A DNA stretch of 42,067 bases. It comes from UBA1359 sp029570385. Its GTDB lineage: Bacteria > Patescibacteriota > Patescibacteriia > Patescibacteriales > Patescibacteriaceae. Below the pieces are notes generated by a model. It did no database searches and had not been told where the DNA came from. It saw only the letters and a program-made list of their open reading frames with translations. Positions 23,004 to 31,794 of the stretch are shown here, piece after piece. Both the position numbers and the translations under genes were made by a program. Each line of letters starts with the position of its first letter. The first letter of the stretch is position 1. The stretch is taken from the NCBI GenBank assembly GCA_035351315.1, contig DAOPVX010000007.1:1-42067 (forward strand), read 5' to 3'.

Positions 23004-23411
23004 TTATAATCGATTAATAACAAATAAAGTAATTGCATACGCCAAGATAACAATAATTAAGCCAATAGCCGCCCGAGAAATAGTTCCTTTAGCTTTTTCA
23101 ACACTCTTATCATTACCGCTGGCAGTCATCCAAGTAATTCCACCATAAACCATTAAGATTAAGAAGATGACGCCGACTAAACTTAAAGCAAAACCAATTA
23201 GCGCTGCAACCTTGATAAGCAGTAGGCTGGTGCCATCAGTAGTATTAGCCACATAACCCATCTGTTCGGCTGTTTTTTGGGCGCTACCAAAAAAATAACC
23301 AAAAGCATTATTAGCAGTGATGCTATTAGACTCTGCTTTAGCCGCCAGGCCTATGGCCGAAAGTATAATTAAAAAAATAATCAATAAGTTTTTTTTGTTC
23401 TGCCAAAACAT
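23004..23411 (-). CDS. TrbC/VirB2-like pilin-type protein 4
   Basis: 135 residues: signal peptide about 1-27 ending in AKA, exposed segment with NNAFGYFFGSAQKTAEQ, helices about 67-92 and 112-133. The core VGVIFLILMVYGGITWMTASGN is encoded by 97 bp (23090-23186) that appear identical to a block in copy 3 (23505-23601), so the two copies were recently homogenised or duplicated. Starts 1 nt after the copy 3 stop. Confidence 0.75.
   Translation of the reverse strand: MFWQNKKNLLIIFLIILSAIGLAAKAESNSITANNAFGYFFGSAQKTAEQMGYVANTTDGTSLLLIKVAALIGFALSLVGVIFLILMVYGGITWMTASGNDKSVEKAKGTISRAAIGLIIVILAYAITLFVINRL
23090..23186. repeat. 97-bp direct repeat, copy A (pilin 4)
   Basis: Matches 23505-23601 base for base as far as I can read. 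It encodes the end of helix 1 and the WMTASGNDKSVEKAK loop. Confidence 0.75.
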
Positions 23412-23412
23412 A

Positions 23413-23772
23413 TTATTTGGCCAGCGTTCCGCCCAGAAAGGCGGTGATTGTATAAGCTGATAAGATTATTATCAAGCCGATCACAGCATAAGTTATGATA
23501 TTCTTAGCTTTTTCAACACTCTTATCATTACCGCTGGCAGTCATCCAAGTAATTCCACCATAAACCATTAAGATTAAGAAGATGACGCCGACTAAACTTA
23601 ATAGAGAACCAATGATTTGGCCTGATTTTTCTGCCAGGGTGCCCTCGGTTTTTAAACCGGCGCTATTTGCAGCCCGATCCAATCCAAAATTATCGGCCCG
23701 AGCAATTATTGGTAAAAAATAAAAACCAAATAGATAGACTACTCGTTTAATTATCATTAACTGTCTAGACAT
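23413..23772 (-). CDS. TrbC/VirB2-like pilin-type protein 3
   Basis: 119 residues: signal peptide about 1-26 ending in ARA, a short exposed segment (DNFGLDRAANSAGLKTEG), helices about 52-74 and 95-115 around GITWMTASGNDKSVEKAKNII. First gene after the double hairpin that splits the array, so probably expressed at a lower level than copies 1 and 2. Contains the second copy of the 97-bp repeat. Confidence 0.75.
   Translation of the reverse strand: MSRQLMIIKRVVYLFGFYFLPIIARADNFGLDRAANSAGLKTEGTLAEKSGQIIGSLLSLVGVIFLILMVYGGITWMTASGNDKSVEKAKNIITYAVIGLIIILSAYTITAFLGGTLAK
23505..23601. repeat. 97-bp direct repeat, copy B (pilin 3)
   Basis: Matches 23090-23186. Flanking sequence in the two genes diverges sharply at both ends, which fits gene conversion or a recent partial duplication. 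Confidence 0.75.
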
Positions 23773-23787
23773 GGATTTTGTTTAAGA

Positions 23788-23852
23788 AATTTTGTCTCAA
23801 TCTAAAATAATTTTGGATTGAGACAAAATTCGCCAAACTGGTTTGGCGAATT
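23788..23852 (-). terminator. Overlapping double hairpin splitting the pilin array
   Basis: Hairpin A: 15-bp perfect stem 23788-23802 with 23816-23830. Hairpin B: 12-bp perfect stem 23827-23838 with 23841-23852, loop of 2. They share the bases AATT at 23827-23830, so the outermost pairs exclude each other. On minus they lie between the stop of pilin 2 and the start of pilin 3. B is followed by TTTTG and looks like a partial terminator; A could stabilise the RNA end. Confidence 0.7.
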
Positions 23853-23861
23853 AAGACACAG

Positions 23862-24260
23862 TTAATGACCGATAGATGTGATAACTGAGTTGATAACAAA
23901 ATTAGTCAAGGCAAAAGCGGTTAAAATAATAACTAAGCCAACAAAGGCAGCGGACATTAATTTTTTAGATTCAGCAACTTTGTCTTCATTGCCAGCCGCG
24001 GTCATCCACTTGAAGCCGGCCAAAATGATTAAAATAACGGCAATCGATCCCAAGAAACCCAAGGCCACCTTGATAATTCTGGCAACAGTTTGGCGAGGAT
24101 CAGTGGTTGAGAAGCCCTCATTCTGATAAGCCTCAACCGTATTATGGCCCCATAAATCATTGCTAGTAATAGTGTTGGCAGCTTGGCTGGCAACTGGGAC
24201 CAAAGACAGCAAACTGGCGGCCCAGACCAAGGATGTTAAGCCGACAAAAAGTTTTTTCAT
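23862..24260 (-). CDS. TrbC/VirB2-like pilin-type protein 2
   Basis: 132 residues: signal peptide about 1-27 (MKKLFVGLTSLVW...SQA), exposed segment with NDLWGHNTVEAYQNEGFSTTDPR, helices about 64-88 and 106-128 around FKWMTAAGNEDKVAESKKLM. The LWG...DPR..VA.IIK..LGFLG pattern is shared only with copy 1, defining a subtype distinct from copies 3-6. Follows copy 1 after 39 AT-rich bases without an obvious terminator. Confidence 0.78.
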   Translation of the reverse strand: MKKLFVGLTSLVWAASLLSLVPVASQAANTITSNDLWGHNTVEAYQNEGFSTTDPRQTVARIIKVALGFLGSIAVILIILAGFKWMTAAGNEDKVAESKKLMSAAFVGLVIILTAFALTNFVINSVITSIGH

Positions 24261-24299
24261 AAGTTTTTAACTTTATTTATTATTAATAGTTAATTAATT

Positions 24300-24692
24300 T
24301 TAATGCATAGCATTACTTAGGGCATTGGTAACAAACACTGTAATACCGTAAGATATTAAAATAATCACCAAACCGGTTACTGCCGCGGACATTATGTCTT
24401 TGGCTTTTTTAGTGTTGTCCGGCTTGCCGGCCGCGGTCATCCATAAGAAGCCGGCATAGATAATTAAGACAACAGCGATAGTCCCCAGAAAGCCAAGCAA
24501 AATTTTAATAATGTTGGCAACAATTTCTCGTGGGTCTTTTCTGCTGAAGCCAATGCTGTTGAAAGCATTGTTGGCGATATTGTTACCGCCCCATAAATCA
24601 ACCTGCGCTCTAGCTGGAGCAATGGCGATTGGACTTAAAGCAAGGCACTGCAGTGCCAGCAATCCAAACAGAAACTTTTTAACTTGATTCAT
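24300..24692 (-). CDS. TrbC/VirB2-like pilin-type protein 1
   Basis: 130 residues from ATG 24692; the frame also opens at a TTG 18 nt upstream, which is less likely. Signal peptide about 1-29 ending in ARA, exposed segment QVDLWGGNNIANNAFNSIGF, DPREIVANIIKILLGFLG, helices about 65-90 and 105-128. The loop reads FLWMTAAGKPDNTKKAKDIM, more basic than in the other copies. First gene of the array, directly behind its promoter, so it and copy 2 are candidates for the major fibre subunits. Confidence 0.78.
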   Translation of the reverse strand: MNQVKKFLFGLLALQCLALSPIAIAPARAQVDLWGGNNIANNAFNSIGFSRKDPREIVANIIKILLGFLGTIAVVLIIYAGFLWMTAAGKPDNTKKAKDIMSAAVTGLVIILISYGITVFVTNALSNAMH

Positions 24693-24746
24693 AAAATTTG
24701 TTTTAACCAATAAAGGGCTAAAAATTAAAATTTATATTCTGCCGCC

Positions 24747-24775
24747 ATTATAACATAACCAAAAAAAGACAACAA
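24747..24775 (-). promoter_or_regulatory. Promoter of the pilin-like array
   Basis: Minus strand TTGTTG (24775-24770), 17 bp, TATAAT (24752-24747) with TGT before the -10. Leader about 48 nt. Confidence 0.7.
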
Positions 24776-24799
24776 GAACTAACTATCGGCTAGCCGTTT

Positions 24800-24828
24800 T
24801 TGAATCTATCGGGTCAGTTTGCTATAAT
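24800..24828 (+). promoter_or_regulatory. Promoter of the penicillin-binding protein gene
   Basis: TTGAAT (24800-24805), 17 bp, TATAAT (24823-24828) with TGC before the -10. Divergent from the pilin promoter; leader about 15 nt. Confidence 0.75.
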
Positions 24829-24849
24829 TATCATAATAACATATTTAAT

Positions 24850-27753
24850 ATGCCTATTCCTAAACTTGTAGTTCGCAAACCGGCGCCAGCCAAGCGTTTT
24901 GTTAATCAAACCGTTAATCGCTCCGCTTTAATTGTTAGAGCTAAAAAACCTAGTCGACAGCGGTCGACGAAATTGAGACAGCGACTAGATTGGCCGAAAA
25001 TTATTAAGTTTTTCGGCGCTTTAATTTTAATAATGGCGATTATCGGTGGCATTGCTTTTTTGTGGTTCTCTCGCGGCTTGCCCGATCCTAATAAATTATT
25101 AGATCGCCAGGTTGTTCAAAGCACTAAAATTTATGATCGCCAGGGCGAGACTATTCTCTATGAGATTCATGGTGACCAAAAGAGAACTCTAGTCAATTTA
25201 GATCAAATTCCCGACCATGTTAAACAAGCAACTATTTCTATTGAAGATAAGGATTTTTATAAACACGGCGGCTTTAGTTTGTGGGCGATGTTCAGAACAG
25301 TGGTAACTAATGTTTTATTGGGTCGGCATGCCGGCGGTTCGACCTTAACTCAGCAATTTGTCAAGAATGCTTTATTAACCTCGGAAAAAACATATACCCG
25401 CAAGGCTAAGGAATTAATTTTAGCCTACCGCATTGAAAAACGTTTTTCCAAGGATCAGATTTTACAGATGTATCTCAATGAAATTCCCTATGGTTCCAAT
25501 GCTTATGGTGTTGAGGCAGCCAGTCAGCGCTATTTTGGTAAAAGCGTCAATCAGGTTAATTTGGCCGAAGCGGCTATTTTAGCGGCCTTACCGCAAGCGC
25601 CTAGCCGCTATTCGCCCTATGGTACTGGTAAAGATATGTTGATTGCTCGCCAGCACTATGTTTTAGATGTAATGGTTAAACAGGGATATATCAGTGAAGA
25701 CGAGGCGATTGTTGCTAAGAATTTTGAGGTTCAATTTAAACCGTTGAAAGAAAATGGCAACATGATTGCTCCCCATTTTGTCATGGCCATCAAGGATCAG
25801 TTAGCGGAGAAATATGGTGAAAAGATGATTGAACAGGGCGGATTAAAGATTTATTCCACTTTAGATATAGAAAAACAAAAAATTGCTGAAGAGGTTTTAA
25901 CGGCTCAGGCTGAAAAGAATGCTAAAAATTTTAATGCTAGCAATGCCGCCTTATTGTCTATTGATGCTAAGACTGGCGATATCTTGGCTATGGTTGGCTC
26001 TAAAGATTATTTTAATGATGAAATTGACGGCCAGGTTAATTTGGTCTTAAGACCGCGGCAACCAGGGTCATCATTTAAGCCAATTGTGTATGCCGCCGCT
26101 TTTATGAAGGGCTATACGCCGCGAACGGTTTTGTTTGATGTGACTACTAATTTTTCTCTTGATCCGGACAAGGCCTATCAACCAAGTAATTATAATGGGC
26201 AAGAACACGGTCCGGTCACCATGAAAAAAGCCCTGGCTGGTTCATTGAATATTCCGGCCGTCAAAACTCTGTATCTGGCCGGGCTAGACAATGTTTTAGC
26301 TGTGGCTAAAAATCTTGGCTACACCACGCTAACCGATAAGAGTCGTTTTGGCCTGTCTTTAGTGTTGGGCGGCGGCGAAGTTAAATTATTAGAACATGTG
26401 GCCGCCTATAGCGCTTTTGCTCGTGATGGTGAAATGGTTCGTCCTCGCTATATTTTGAAAATTGAAGATGATCGCGGCAAGGTTTTGGAGGAAACTAAAG
26501 TTGAACAACAGAAAGTTTTAGAACCGCAAATTGCCAGGGAAATTAATGATATTTTAAGTGATAACAATGAGCGGGCGTATATTTTTGGTGCTAAGAATTA
26601 TTTAACACTTAATAATCGTAGCGCTGCCACCAAAACTGGCACTACCAATGACTATAAGGATGCTTGGACCATTGGCTATACGCCGTCAATTATTACCGGT
26701 GTTTGGGTTGGTAATAATGACAGTAAATCAATGAGTCGTGGCGCCGACGGCAGTGTGGTGGCCGCACCTATTTGGAATGGCTACATGAATCGTGTTTTAT
26801 CCGGTCCGGCCGAGAATTTTAAGAAACCGGAAACAGAAACCACTGGCAAGGCTGTTCTAGATGGGGTTATGCCAACCACTACCGCCGTTATGATTGATAA
26901 AGTTTCTAATTTATTGGCCACCAGTTCTACACCGCCAGATATGATTAAAGAGGATCGCTACTGGCAAGGCCATTCTATTTTGTATTATATTAATCGTGAT
27001 GACCCGCGAGGATCGGCGCCAAATAATGCTGCCGCTGATCCACAATTTGAGCTGTGGGAGGCCGGAGTTAAAAATTGGGCTACTAAGCAGAAATTTAATA
27101 TGGCCGAGCCGCCAACTGAAAAAGATAATTTGCACACCATTGAAAACTTGCCCGATTTAACTATTATTAGTCCAACGGCCGGACAGCGGATAACTGACAA
27201 TAGTTTGCCGGTTAAGTTAAAAGTTACCGCTCCGCGCGGCGTTAAAGAAGTTCATTTTTATATTAACGGCCTATTATTAAAGACTAATTCCAGCGAACCT
27301 TTTGATGATAAACTAAGTCTTGATTCCCTGCCCAATGGCCAGCACAAATTAGCTGTTGAGGTTTGTGACGACATTAAGAATTGTTCTAAGCATGAGCTAA
27401 CTTTTGATTTAAATATCGCCAACAACCAGACTAATAGCCAGTCATTATCATTAGCTTGGCAATCTCCAGCTGATGGCCTAACTTTTCGAGCGGCTGATTT
27501 TCCAATCAATTTACAGCTAAGAATCAATCAAGCTAAATTAGCCGCTAAAATCAAAGTCTACTATAGTATTAAAAATGGTCAGCGGCAGTTCATTGATGCT
27601 GTTTTACCTGATAGCGATGGCCTAGCCAGTCTTAATTTTAAACAGCCATCGGAAGGTAATGGTTATTATTCTGTCATTGCTGAAGCCGAATTATGGTCAG
27701 GCCAAACAAAAACCAGTCCCCCGCTGGGATTAATTATTAAGGGCTTAAAATAA
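24850..27753 (+). CDS. Class A penicillin-binding protein (PBP1A-like)
   Basis: 967 residues, bifunctional peptidoglycan synthase. Basic cytoplasmic tail, TM about 52-73, GT51 transglycosylase domain about 95-260 with catalytic Glu132 in SIEDKDFYKHGG and GGSTLTQQFVKN, transpeptidase domain about 330-640 with SxxK SSFK (407-410), SxN SLN (465-467) and KTG (595-597). After residue about 780 there are two Ig-like extracellular modules (LPVKLKVTAPRGVKEVHFYING; FPINLQLRINQAK), an extension beyond the usual enzyme that may bind the wall or partners. It ends in a convergent terminator shared with the ROK gene. Called mrcA/ponA in other bacteria. Confidence 0.95.
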   Translation: MPIPKLVVRKPAPAKRFVNQTVNRSALIVRAKKPSRQRSTKLRQRLDWPKIIKFFGALILIMAIIGGIAFLWFSRGLPDPNKLLDRQVVQSTKIYDRQGETILYEIHGDQKRTLVNLDQIPDHVKQATISIEDKDFYKHGGFSLWAMFRTVVTNVLLGRHAGGSTLTQQFVKNALLTSEKTYTRKAKELILAYRIEKRFSKDQILQMYLNEIPYGSNAYGVEAASQRYFGKSVNQVNLAEAAILAALPQAPSRYSPYGTGKDMLIARQHYVLDVMVKQGYISEDEAIVAKNFEVQFKPLKENGNMIAPHFVMAIKDQLAEKYGEKMIEQGGLKIYSTLDIEKQKIAEEVLTAQAEKNAKNFNASNAALLSIDAKTGDILAMVGSKDYFNDEIDGQVNLVLRPRQPGSSFKPIVYAAAFMKGYTPRTVLFDVTTNFSLDPDKAYQPSNYNGQEHGPVTMKKALAGSLNIPAVKTLYLAGLDNVLAVAKNLGYTTLTDKSRFGLSLVLGGGEVKLLEHVAAYSAFARDGEMVRPRYILKIEDDRGKVLEETKVEQQKVLEPQIAREINDILSDNNERAYIFGAKNYLTLNNRSAATKTGTTNDYKDAWTIGYTPSIITGVWVGNNDSKSMSRGADGSVVAAPIWNGYMNRVLSGPAENFKKPETETTGKAVLDGVMPTTTAVMIDKVSNLLATSSTPPDMIKEDRYWQGHSILYYINRDDPRGSAPNNAAADPQFELWEAGVKNWATKQKFNMAEPPTEKDNLHTIENLPDLTIISPTAGQRITDNSLPVKLKVTAPRGVKEVHFYINGLLLKTNSSEPFDDKLSLDSLPNGQHKLAVEVCDDIKNCSKHELTFDLNIANNQTNSQSLSLAWQSPADGLTFRAADFPINLQLRINQAKLAAKIKVYYSIKNGQRQFIDAVLPDSDGLASLNFKQPSEGNGYYSVIAEAELWSGQTKTSPPLGLIIKGLK

Positions 27754-27787
27754 TTAACTTAAAAAGATTAAGCGGTTTTTAGTTAAT
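27753..27787. terminator. Convergent terminator between the PBP and ROK genes
   Basis: ATTAACTTAAAAA (27753-27765) pairs with TTTTTAGTTAAT (27776-27787) with one bulge and a 10-nt loop. It overlaps both stop codons. Confidence 0.6.
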
Positions 27788-28624
27788 CAAGAGGCTGGCG
27801 CCGATAGCGCCAGCTTTTTGATCATGGCCAATTCGCCAGACAGGACGGTTGTTGGTGAAGCTATAGTTTTTAATTATTTTTTTAACCTGATCTAGATAAA
27901 ACTTATGATAGCGGGAAACTCCGCCGGTTAAAATAATAGAGTTCGGGTTAAAGATAGTATTAAGATTAGCCACCACTAAGCCAAGGATATTGGCGAATTG
28001 ATCGATTTTTCTTTGAGCTGTCTGATTGCCATCTTCAGCGGCGGTAAACAATCGACCGGATGGATGGCCAGTTAGCTGATGGTAATAATATTCCAAATCA
28101 TGACCTGATTGATCAACAATAAGGTGACCTAGCTCGCTGCTAATTCCTAAATGTTTAATAATATTTTGGCCGTTAATAGCAATTGATCCGCCAACGCCGG
28201 TGCCCAGAGCAATTACCACCAAGGTTTGTTTTTTTAAGGCGGGGTATTTTTGTAAATAAGCTCGCAAGAAACAATTTAAATCATTGTCTAAAACGATATT
28301 ATTTATTTTAACGGCTGGAGCTAGAAGCTGGCCTAATTTTTGGCCGTTAAGTATTGGTAAGTTTGGGCAGCGAATAATTTTACCATTATTAATTGATCCG
28401 GGAATACCAATACCAATACCAGCTATTTTCGATTGCAGCCGGATGGCTTCCATGGAAAGCCGATTAATTTCAATATTAAGCTGGTTTAATAGATCAGATA
28501 GTTTTTCTTTGTTAATTAGTTGGCGCTTAGCCGCATAAGATTTGCCGGTTTGTCGGTCATAAAGTAGGCCCAAAACTTTAGAACCGCCAATATCCAGGCC
28601 GATTAGTAGTTCTTTTTTATTCAT
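27779..28624 (-). CDS. ROK family sugar kinase
   Basis: 281 residues with the ROK fold: phosphate-1 loop LDIGGSKV (about 9-16), GIGIPGSI (about 71-78), catalytic-region DNDLNC (about 111-116), adenosine loop ALGTGVGGS (about 131-139) and GHLIV. The Cys-rich zinc site (CxCGxxGCxE) usual for glucokinase-type ROK proteins is absent after SSELGH, replaced by VDQSGHDLE, so it may be a zinc-independent member. Phosphorylates a hexose or amino sugar, exact one unknown. Its ATGA overlaps the glycosidase stop, so it is coupled to the sugar operon. Confidence 0.87.
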   Translation of the reverse strand: MNKKELLIGLDIGGSKVLGLLYDRQTGKSYAAKRQLINKEKLSDLLNQLNIEINRLSMEAIRLQSKIAGIGIGIPGSINNGKIIRCPNLPILNGQKLGQLLAPAVKINNIVLDNDLNCFLRAYLQKYPALKKQTLVVIALGTGVGGSIAINGQNIIKHLGISSELGHLIVDQSGHDLEYYYHQLTGHPSGRLFTAAEDGNQTAQRKIDQFANILGLVVANLNTIFNPNSIILTGGVSRYHKFYLDQVKKIIKNYSFTNNRPVWRIGHDQKAGAIGASLLIN

Positions 28625-29643
28625 ACCGATTGAGCTAACAGATTTTTTATAAATTGCCAGTATTCTGAGTTGTGATTAACTTGTTTTTCCCAATACCACC
28701 ACTCTACCCCCCATAAATAAATTGTTTGAAAACCGCTCTGGCGACTGAATTCCAGCATTTTTTGTAATTTTTCCATGTTCATTGTGCGATTTCTTTCAGC
28801 TGGCGAAATGGTAAAATAAGCTTGGCGTCCCCAGGGCTCAGCCTGCATTTCAATAACAATTAAATTTTTAGTCTTAGTAAAAAGCTCAACAAGTTTAGTT
28901 TTAATCCTGAAAAAATTTGGAGTCATTGGATAGGTGACATAATGACGCAAATATTTGCTGTAAACGTGGCGATAGATTGAAGTGCCAAAAATATCAGCTC
29001 GTTTGGCAGCCGGCAACCAAATGCTTAGTTCGCCGCTATCAGTAATAACAATTGGTTTTTTAGTTAAACTGCGCGCCAAAGCTATTTCTTGATCCAATAA
29101 TTTAACATTTAATTTAGGACATTCGCCAAAGCCGATTAAAAATGGCTCATTTTCAATTTGCCAGGCGACGATGGCTGGGTTGTGGTCGTAGCGCTCTATA
29201 ACAGTCTGTAAATAAGACAATAACTGTTGCTGTCTTTCAGTTTCGTTTTCGGCATTATACCATTGGGGATAATGACATTCAGGCCAGCGGGGCAAGCGCG
29301 CACCAACTGCTAATATAATTTGGGCGTTTCTTTGTTCCGCTTGTTCTATTTGCCAATCTAAATCACTAAAATCATAATTATTTTTGATCGGTTCAACCAT
29401 TGGCCAATAGGCCACCAGCCGTAGTCGTTTGACAGCCAAGTCGTCCAATATTTCGATAAAGGCGGCGCGCCAATCTAATCCCATGTCTTGCAAAACCAAT
29501 GGTGAAAAAGTTAAGCCATAACTCATCTGGTCTGGCTGATAGATGTCTCGTTTGGTGAGCCAAGTCCACAATATTCCTAAAATAATTAAAGTGGTTAGCC
29601 CAACAATTATCCAGCGCCACCGGCGACGTATCTTTTTTATCAT
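28621..29643 (-). CDS. Membrane-anchored clan A glycoside hydrolase-like protein
   Basis: 340 residues: basic start, TM about 11-30, then a TIM-barrel-like domain. The acid/base candidate is Glu166 in AWQIENEPF, the Asn-Glu pair of clan A (GH5/GH42-like). Strand-7 nucleophile candidates are Glu265 or Glu269 in VIEMQAEPWG. TSIYRHVY and YLWGVEWWYW also fit a carbohydrate cleft rich in aromatics. Predicted to act at the outer face of the membrane on oligosaccharides. It overlaps the permease gene and the ROK gene by ATGA at both ends. Confidence 0.78.
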   Translation of the reverse strand: MIKKIRRRWRWIIVGLTTLIILGILWTWLTKRDIYQPDQMSYGLTFSPLVLQDMGLDWRAAFIEILDDLAVKRLRLVAYWPMVEPIKNNYDFSDLDWQIEQAEQRNAQIILAVGARLPRWPECHYPQWYNAENETERQQQLLSYLQTVIERYDHNPAIVAWQIENEPFLIGFGECPKLNVKLLDQEIALARSLTKKPIVITDSGELSIWLPAAKRADIFGTSIYRHVYSKYLRHYVTYPMTPNFFRIKTKLVELFTKTKNLIVIEMQAEPWGRQAYFTISPAERNRTMNMEKLQKMLEFSRQSGFQTIYLWGVEWWYWEKQVNHNSEYWQFIKNLLAQSV

Positions 29644-30587
29644 AACAATAAGAATAAGCCTAAATTAATTAGGACAATACCGCTAATTTTTTGCCACAGA
29701 TTATCGCGACTAATTTCTTGTTTAACCAGTTTAGGATAGCGCTTATTTAAAATCAAAACAATTATCAGTAAAAATAAATACTGCAATCCCTGTAGGCTGT
29801 TGACCAAGGAAACATCGGCTAGAGCTATAGCAAAATTACTGAGAACAAAAGCGATAAAGGCAATAATTCTAATTAGTAAAAATAACGGCAAGCTTTTAAT
29901 CGTTGTTTGTCGGCGCGGTTTATCTAAAATTAAGCGTCGGCTGGGTGGCCAAGCTATTATTATCAGAGCACCGAGAAAACTACCTAGCCGAGTCCAGATA
30001 AAAGCATTGGAAAATCCTTGGGAGTCATATAAAAATTTAATGAATACATAGTAAATAGCAAAAATAAATGAGGCCAACAAAGAATTAAAAATTAATCGTC
30101 TTGTGCTGCGAAAAATAACCTTATTTGGTTGAAAGAATCTTTTTAGCCTGATCCACCAAGCTAACCACTGATTATCTTTTGGTCTAGCCGACAATAATCC
30201 ACTACCAATAATCAAAATAACTAGAGCGCCCAGCTCTTGGCCAGTCAAATTATGGCGGCCGATTAAATAATTTAACAGTAAAGTAAAAATTGGAATAAAA
30301 GCGCCGGCAATCGGGACAACTTTGGTGGTTTCTCCCTGGTGGAGAGCTTTATACCAGAAATATAAAGCGACCATAAATACCAAACCGGCGGCTAAGTCTA
30401 GCAATAGCCATGGCCAGGTTGGGACATGGCGGTTGAATAGGAATAGAAAGCAATTACCGACACTCCAAATGCCGACATAAAAAGTATAGGAGATGGAAGA
30501 GTGAACTTTTTTAGATAAAAAGTATTTATCAGCTAGGTAGACAGCCCCGTTAAACAAATTAGCCAAAACAGTGATAAGTAGCCACAT
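29640..30587 (-). CDS. DMT-superfamily (EamA-like) permease
   Basis: 315 residues with about ten hydrophobic helices in two repeated halves, the EamA layout: first half about 1-133 ending ILIIGSGLLSA, second half about 165-315 ending IVLINLGLFLLL. Conserved pieces include WYKALHQGETTKVVPIAGAFIPIFTLLL. Such proteins move sugars, sugar phosphates, nucleotides or amino acids. Location between two glycosidases and before a sugar kinase suggests a sugar as substrate, by inference. Starts 3 nt after the GH1 stop. Confidence 0.85.
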   Translation of the reverse strand: MWLLITVLANLFNGAVYLADKYFLSKKVHSSISYTFYVGIWSVGNCFLFLFNRHVPTWPWLLLDLAAGLVFMVALYFWYKALHQGETTKVVPIAGAFIPIFTLLLNYLIGRHNLTGQELGALVILIIGSGLLSARPKDNQWLAWWIRLKRFFQPNKVIFRSTRRLIFNSLLASFIFAIYYVFIKFLYDSQGFSNAFIWTRLGSFLGALIIIAWPPSRRLILDKPRRQTTIKSLPLFLLIRIIAFIAFVLSNFAIALADVSLVNSLQGLQYLFLLIIVLILNKRYPKLVKQEISRDNLWQKISGIVLINLGLFLLL

Positions 30588-30590
30588 AGT

Positions 30591-31763
30591 CTAAAAGCCG
30601 TTATTTTTACAGATTTTGGCATAAGTCCGACTACTTGGCCGCGGTCGGCGTTCCAGTGATTGGTAATCAACCGCGTAAAGACCAAAGCGTGGTTTAAATC
30701 CCCACTTCCATTCAAAATTATCCAATAATGACCAATGAAAATAACCTTTAACCTGACAACCATCGTGAATAGCCCGGTAAACCATTGCTAAATGTTCAGT
30801 AATAAATTGTTGGCGATGTTGATCTTGCGAATCAGCTAAACCATTTTCCAAGATATAAATAGGCAGGTTATATTTTTTAGCGGCCATTAGCACTTGATAA
30901 AGGCCTTGCGGGTAAATTTCCCAGCCTAAATCATTGTGCCATTGTTGATTTTTTGGCCGCCGGCCTAAACCGATTTGACGATGAAAATAATAGTTAATAC
31001 CTAAGTAATCGTGGCAACCGGCAGTTTTTTGGAAGAAATGGTCGTTAATTAAATAGTTAGCAATTCGTCCGATAAAACGATTCAGGCAGTGATTATTAAT
31101 CGGTTCAATAGCTTGACTATTATTAGCAATACCGACTTGGCAATTTTTTTGCATCAGATGTAGTGTTCGATAAGCCAGGCGGTGACTCTTAATTAAATTA
31201 TTAGAGGCTGTCCACCAAGACCATAGGCCATATTTTTGTGGCGGCCATTTTCCTTGTCCGTAGGCATTCCAGACATACAGGCCAGGCTCGTTAATTGTGC
31301 ACCAGATTTTCACCCGTTTTAGGTTTTGAGCTAAATAGAGAACGTAATTATTAAAAATTTGTGGCGCTGCTGGATTATTCCAGCCGCCTAGTTCAGCGAA
31401 CCAAATCGGTTGAGTAAAATGATAAATGGTGACCACTGGTTCAATTTTTTGTCGTCGACACTCGTCAACCACTTCTTGATAATGTTGGATGGCTTGTTGG
31501 GAAAATTGTTGTTGTCGTGGTTCAATGCGACTCCACTCAATTGAAAAACGGTAAGCATTACTATTTATCTTTTTGGCCAGACCGATATCTTCTTTGAATC
31601 GACGATAAGAATCACAAGCTGCTCCCGAAATTGATCCGTCATGAGTATGGCCCGGTTCCCAAATAGTCCAATCGTTAAGAGTGCCACCCTCAATCTGGTG
31701 GGACGATGTGGCTGTTCCCCAAAGAAATCCCTTAGGAAAAGAGTGACTTGGTTTATCTGGCAT
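30591..31763 (-). CDS. Glycoside hydrolase family 1 (beta-glucosidase-like)
   Basis: 390 residues starting MPDKPSHSFPKGFLWG. ATG 31763 is chosen because an in-frame TTG at 31823 is itself the -35 box of the operon promoter. GH1 motifs: FLWGTATSSHQIEG (about 13-26), YRFSIEWSRIEP, acid/base Glu159 in TINEP, nucleophile Glu306 in YILENG, GYFHWSLLDNFEW near the C-terminus. Shorter than the usual 440-480 residues, mainly in the loops. No signal peptide, so cytoplasmic: it hydrolyses imported beta-glycosides. First gene of the four-gene sugar operon. Confidence 0.93.
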   Translation of the reverse strand: MPDKPSHSFPKGFLWGTATSSHQIEGGTLNDWTIWEPGHTHDGSISGAACDSYRRFKEDIGLAKKINSNAYRFSIEWSRIEPRQQQFSQQAIQHYQEVVDECRRQKIEPVVTIYHFTQPIWFAELGGWNNPAAPQIFNNYVLYLAQNLKRVKIWCTINEPGLYVWNAYGQGKWPPQKYGLWSWWTASNNLIKSHRLAYRTLHLMQKNCQVGIANNSQAIEPINNHCLNRFIGRIANYLINDHFFQKTAGCHDYLGINYYFHRQIGLGRRPKNQQWHNDLGWEIYPQGLYQVLMAAKKYNLPIYILENGLADSQDQHRQQFITEHLAMVYRAIHDGCQVKGYFHWSLLDNFEWKWGFKPRFGLYAVDYQSLERRPRPSSRTYAKICKNNGF

Positions 31764-31794
31764 GTAATTACTGATTTTATTGATTGATATCAGC

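Noticed and set aside
22245..24126. Plus-strand ORFs opposite the pilin array
   Set aside because: They are antisense shadows of the conserved hydrophobic pilin genes and lack start signals.
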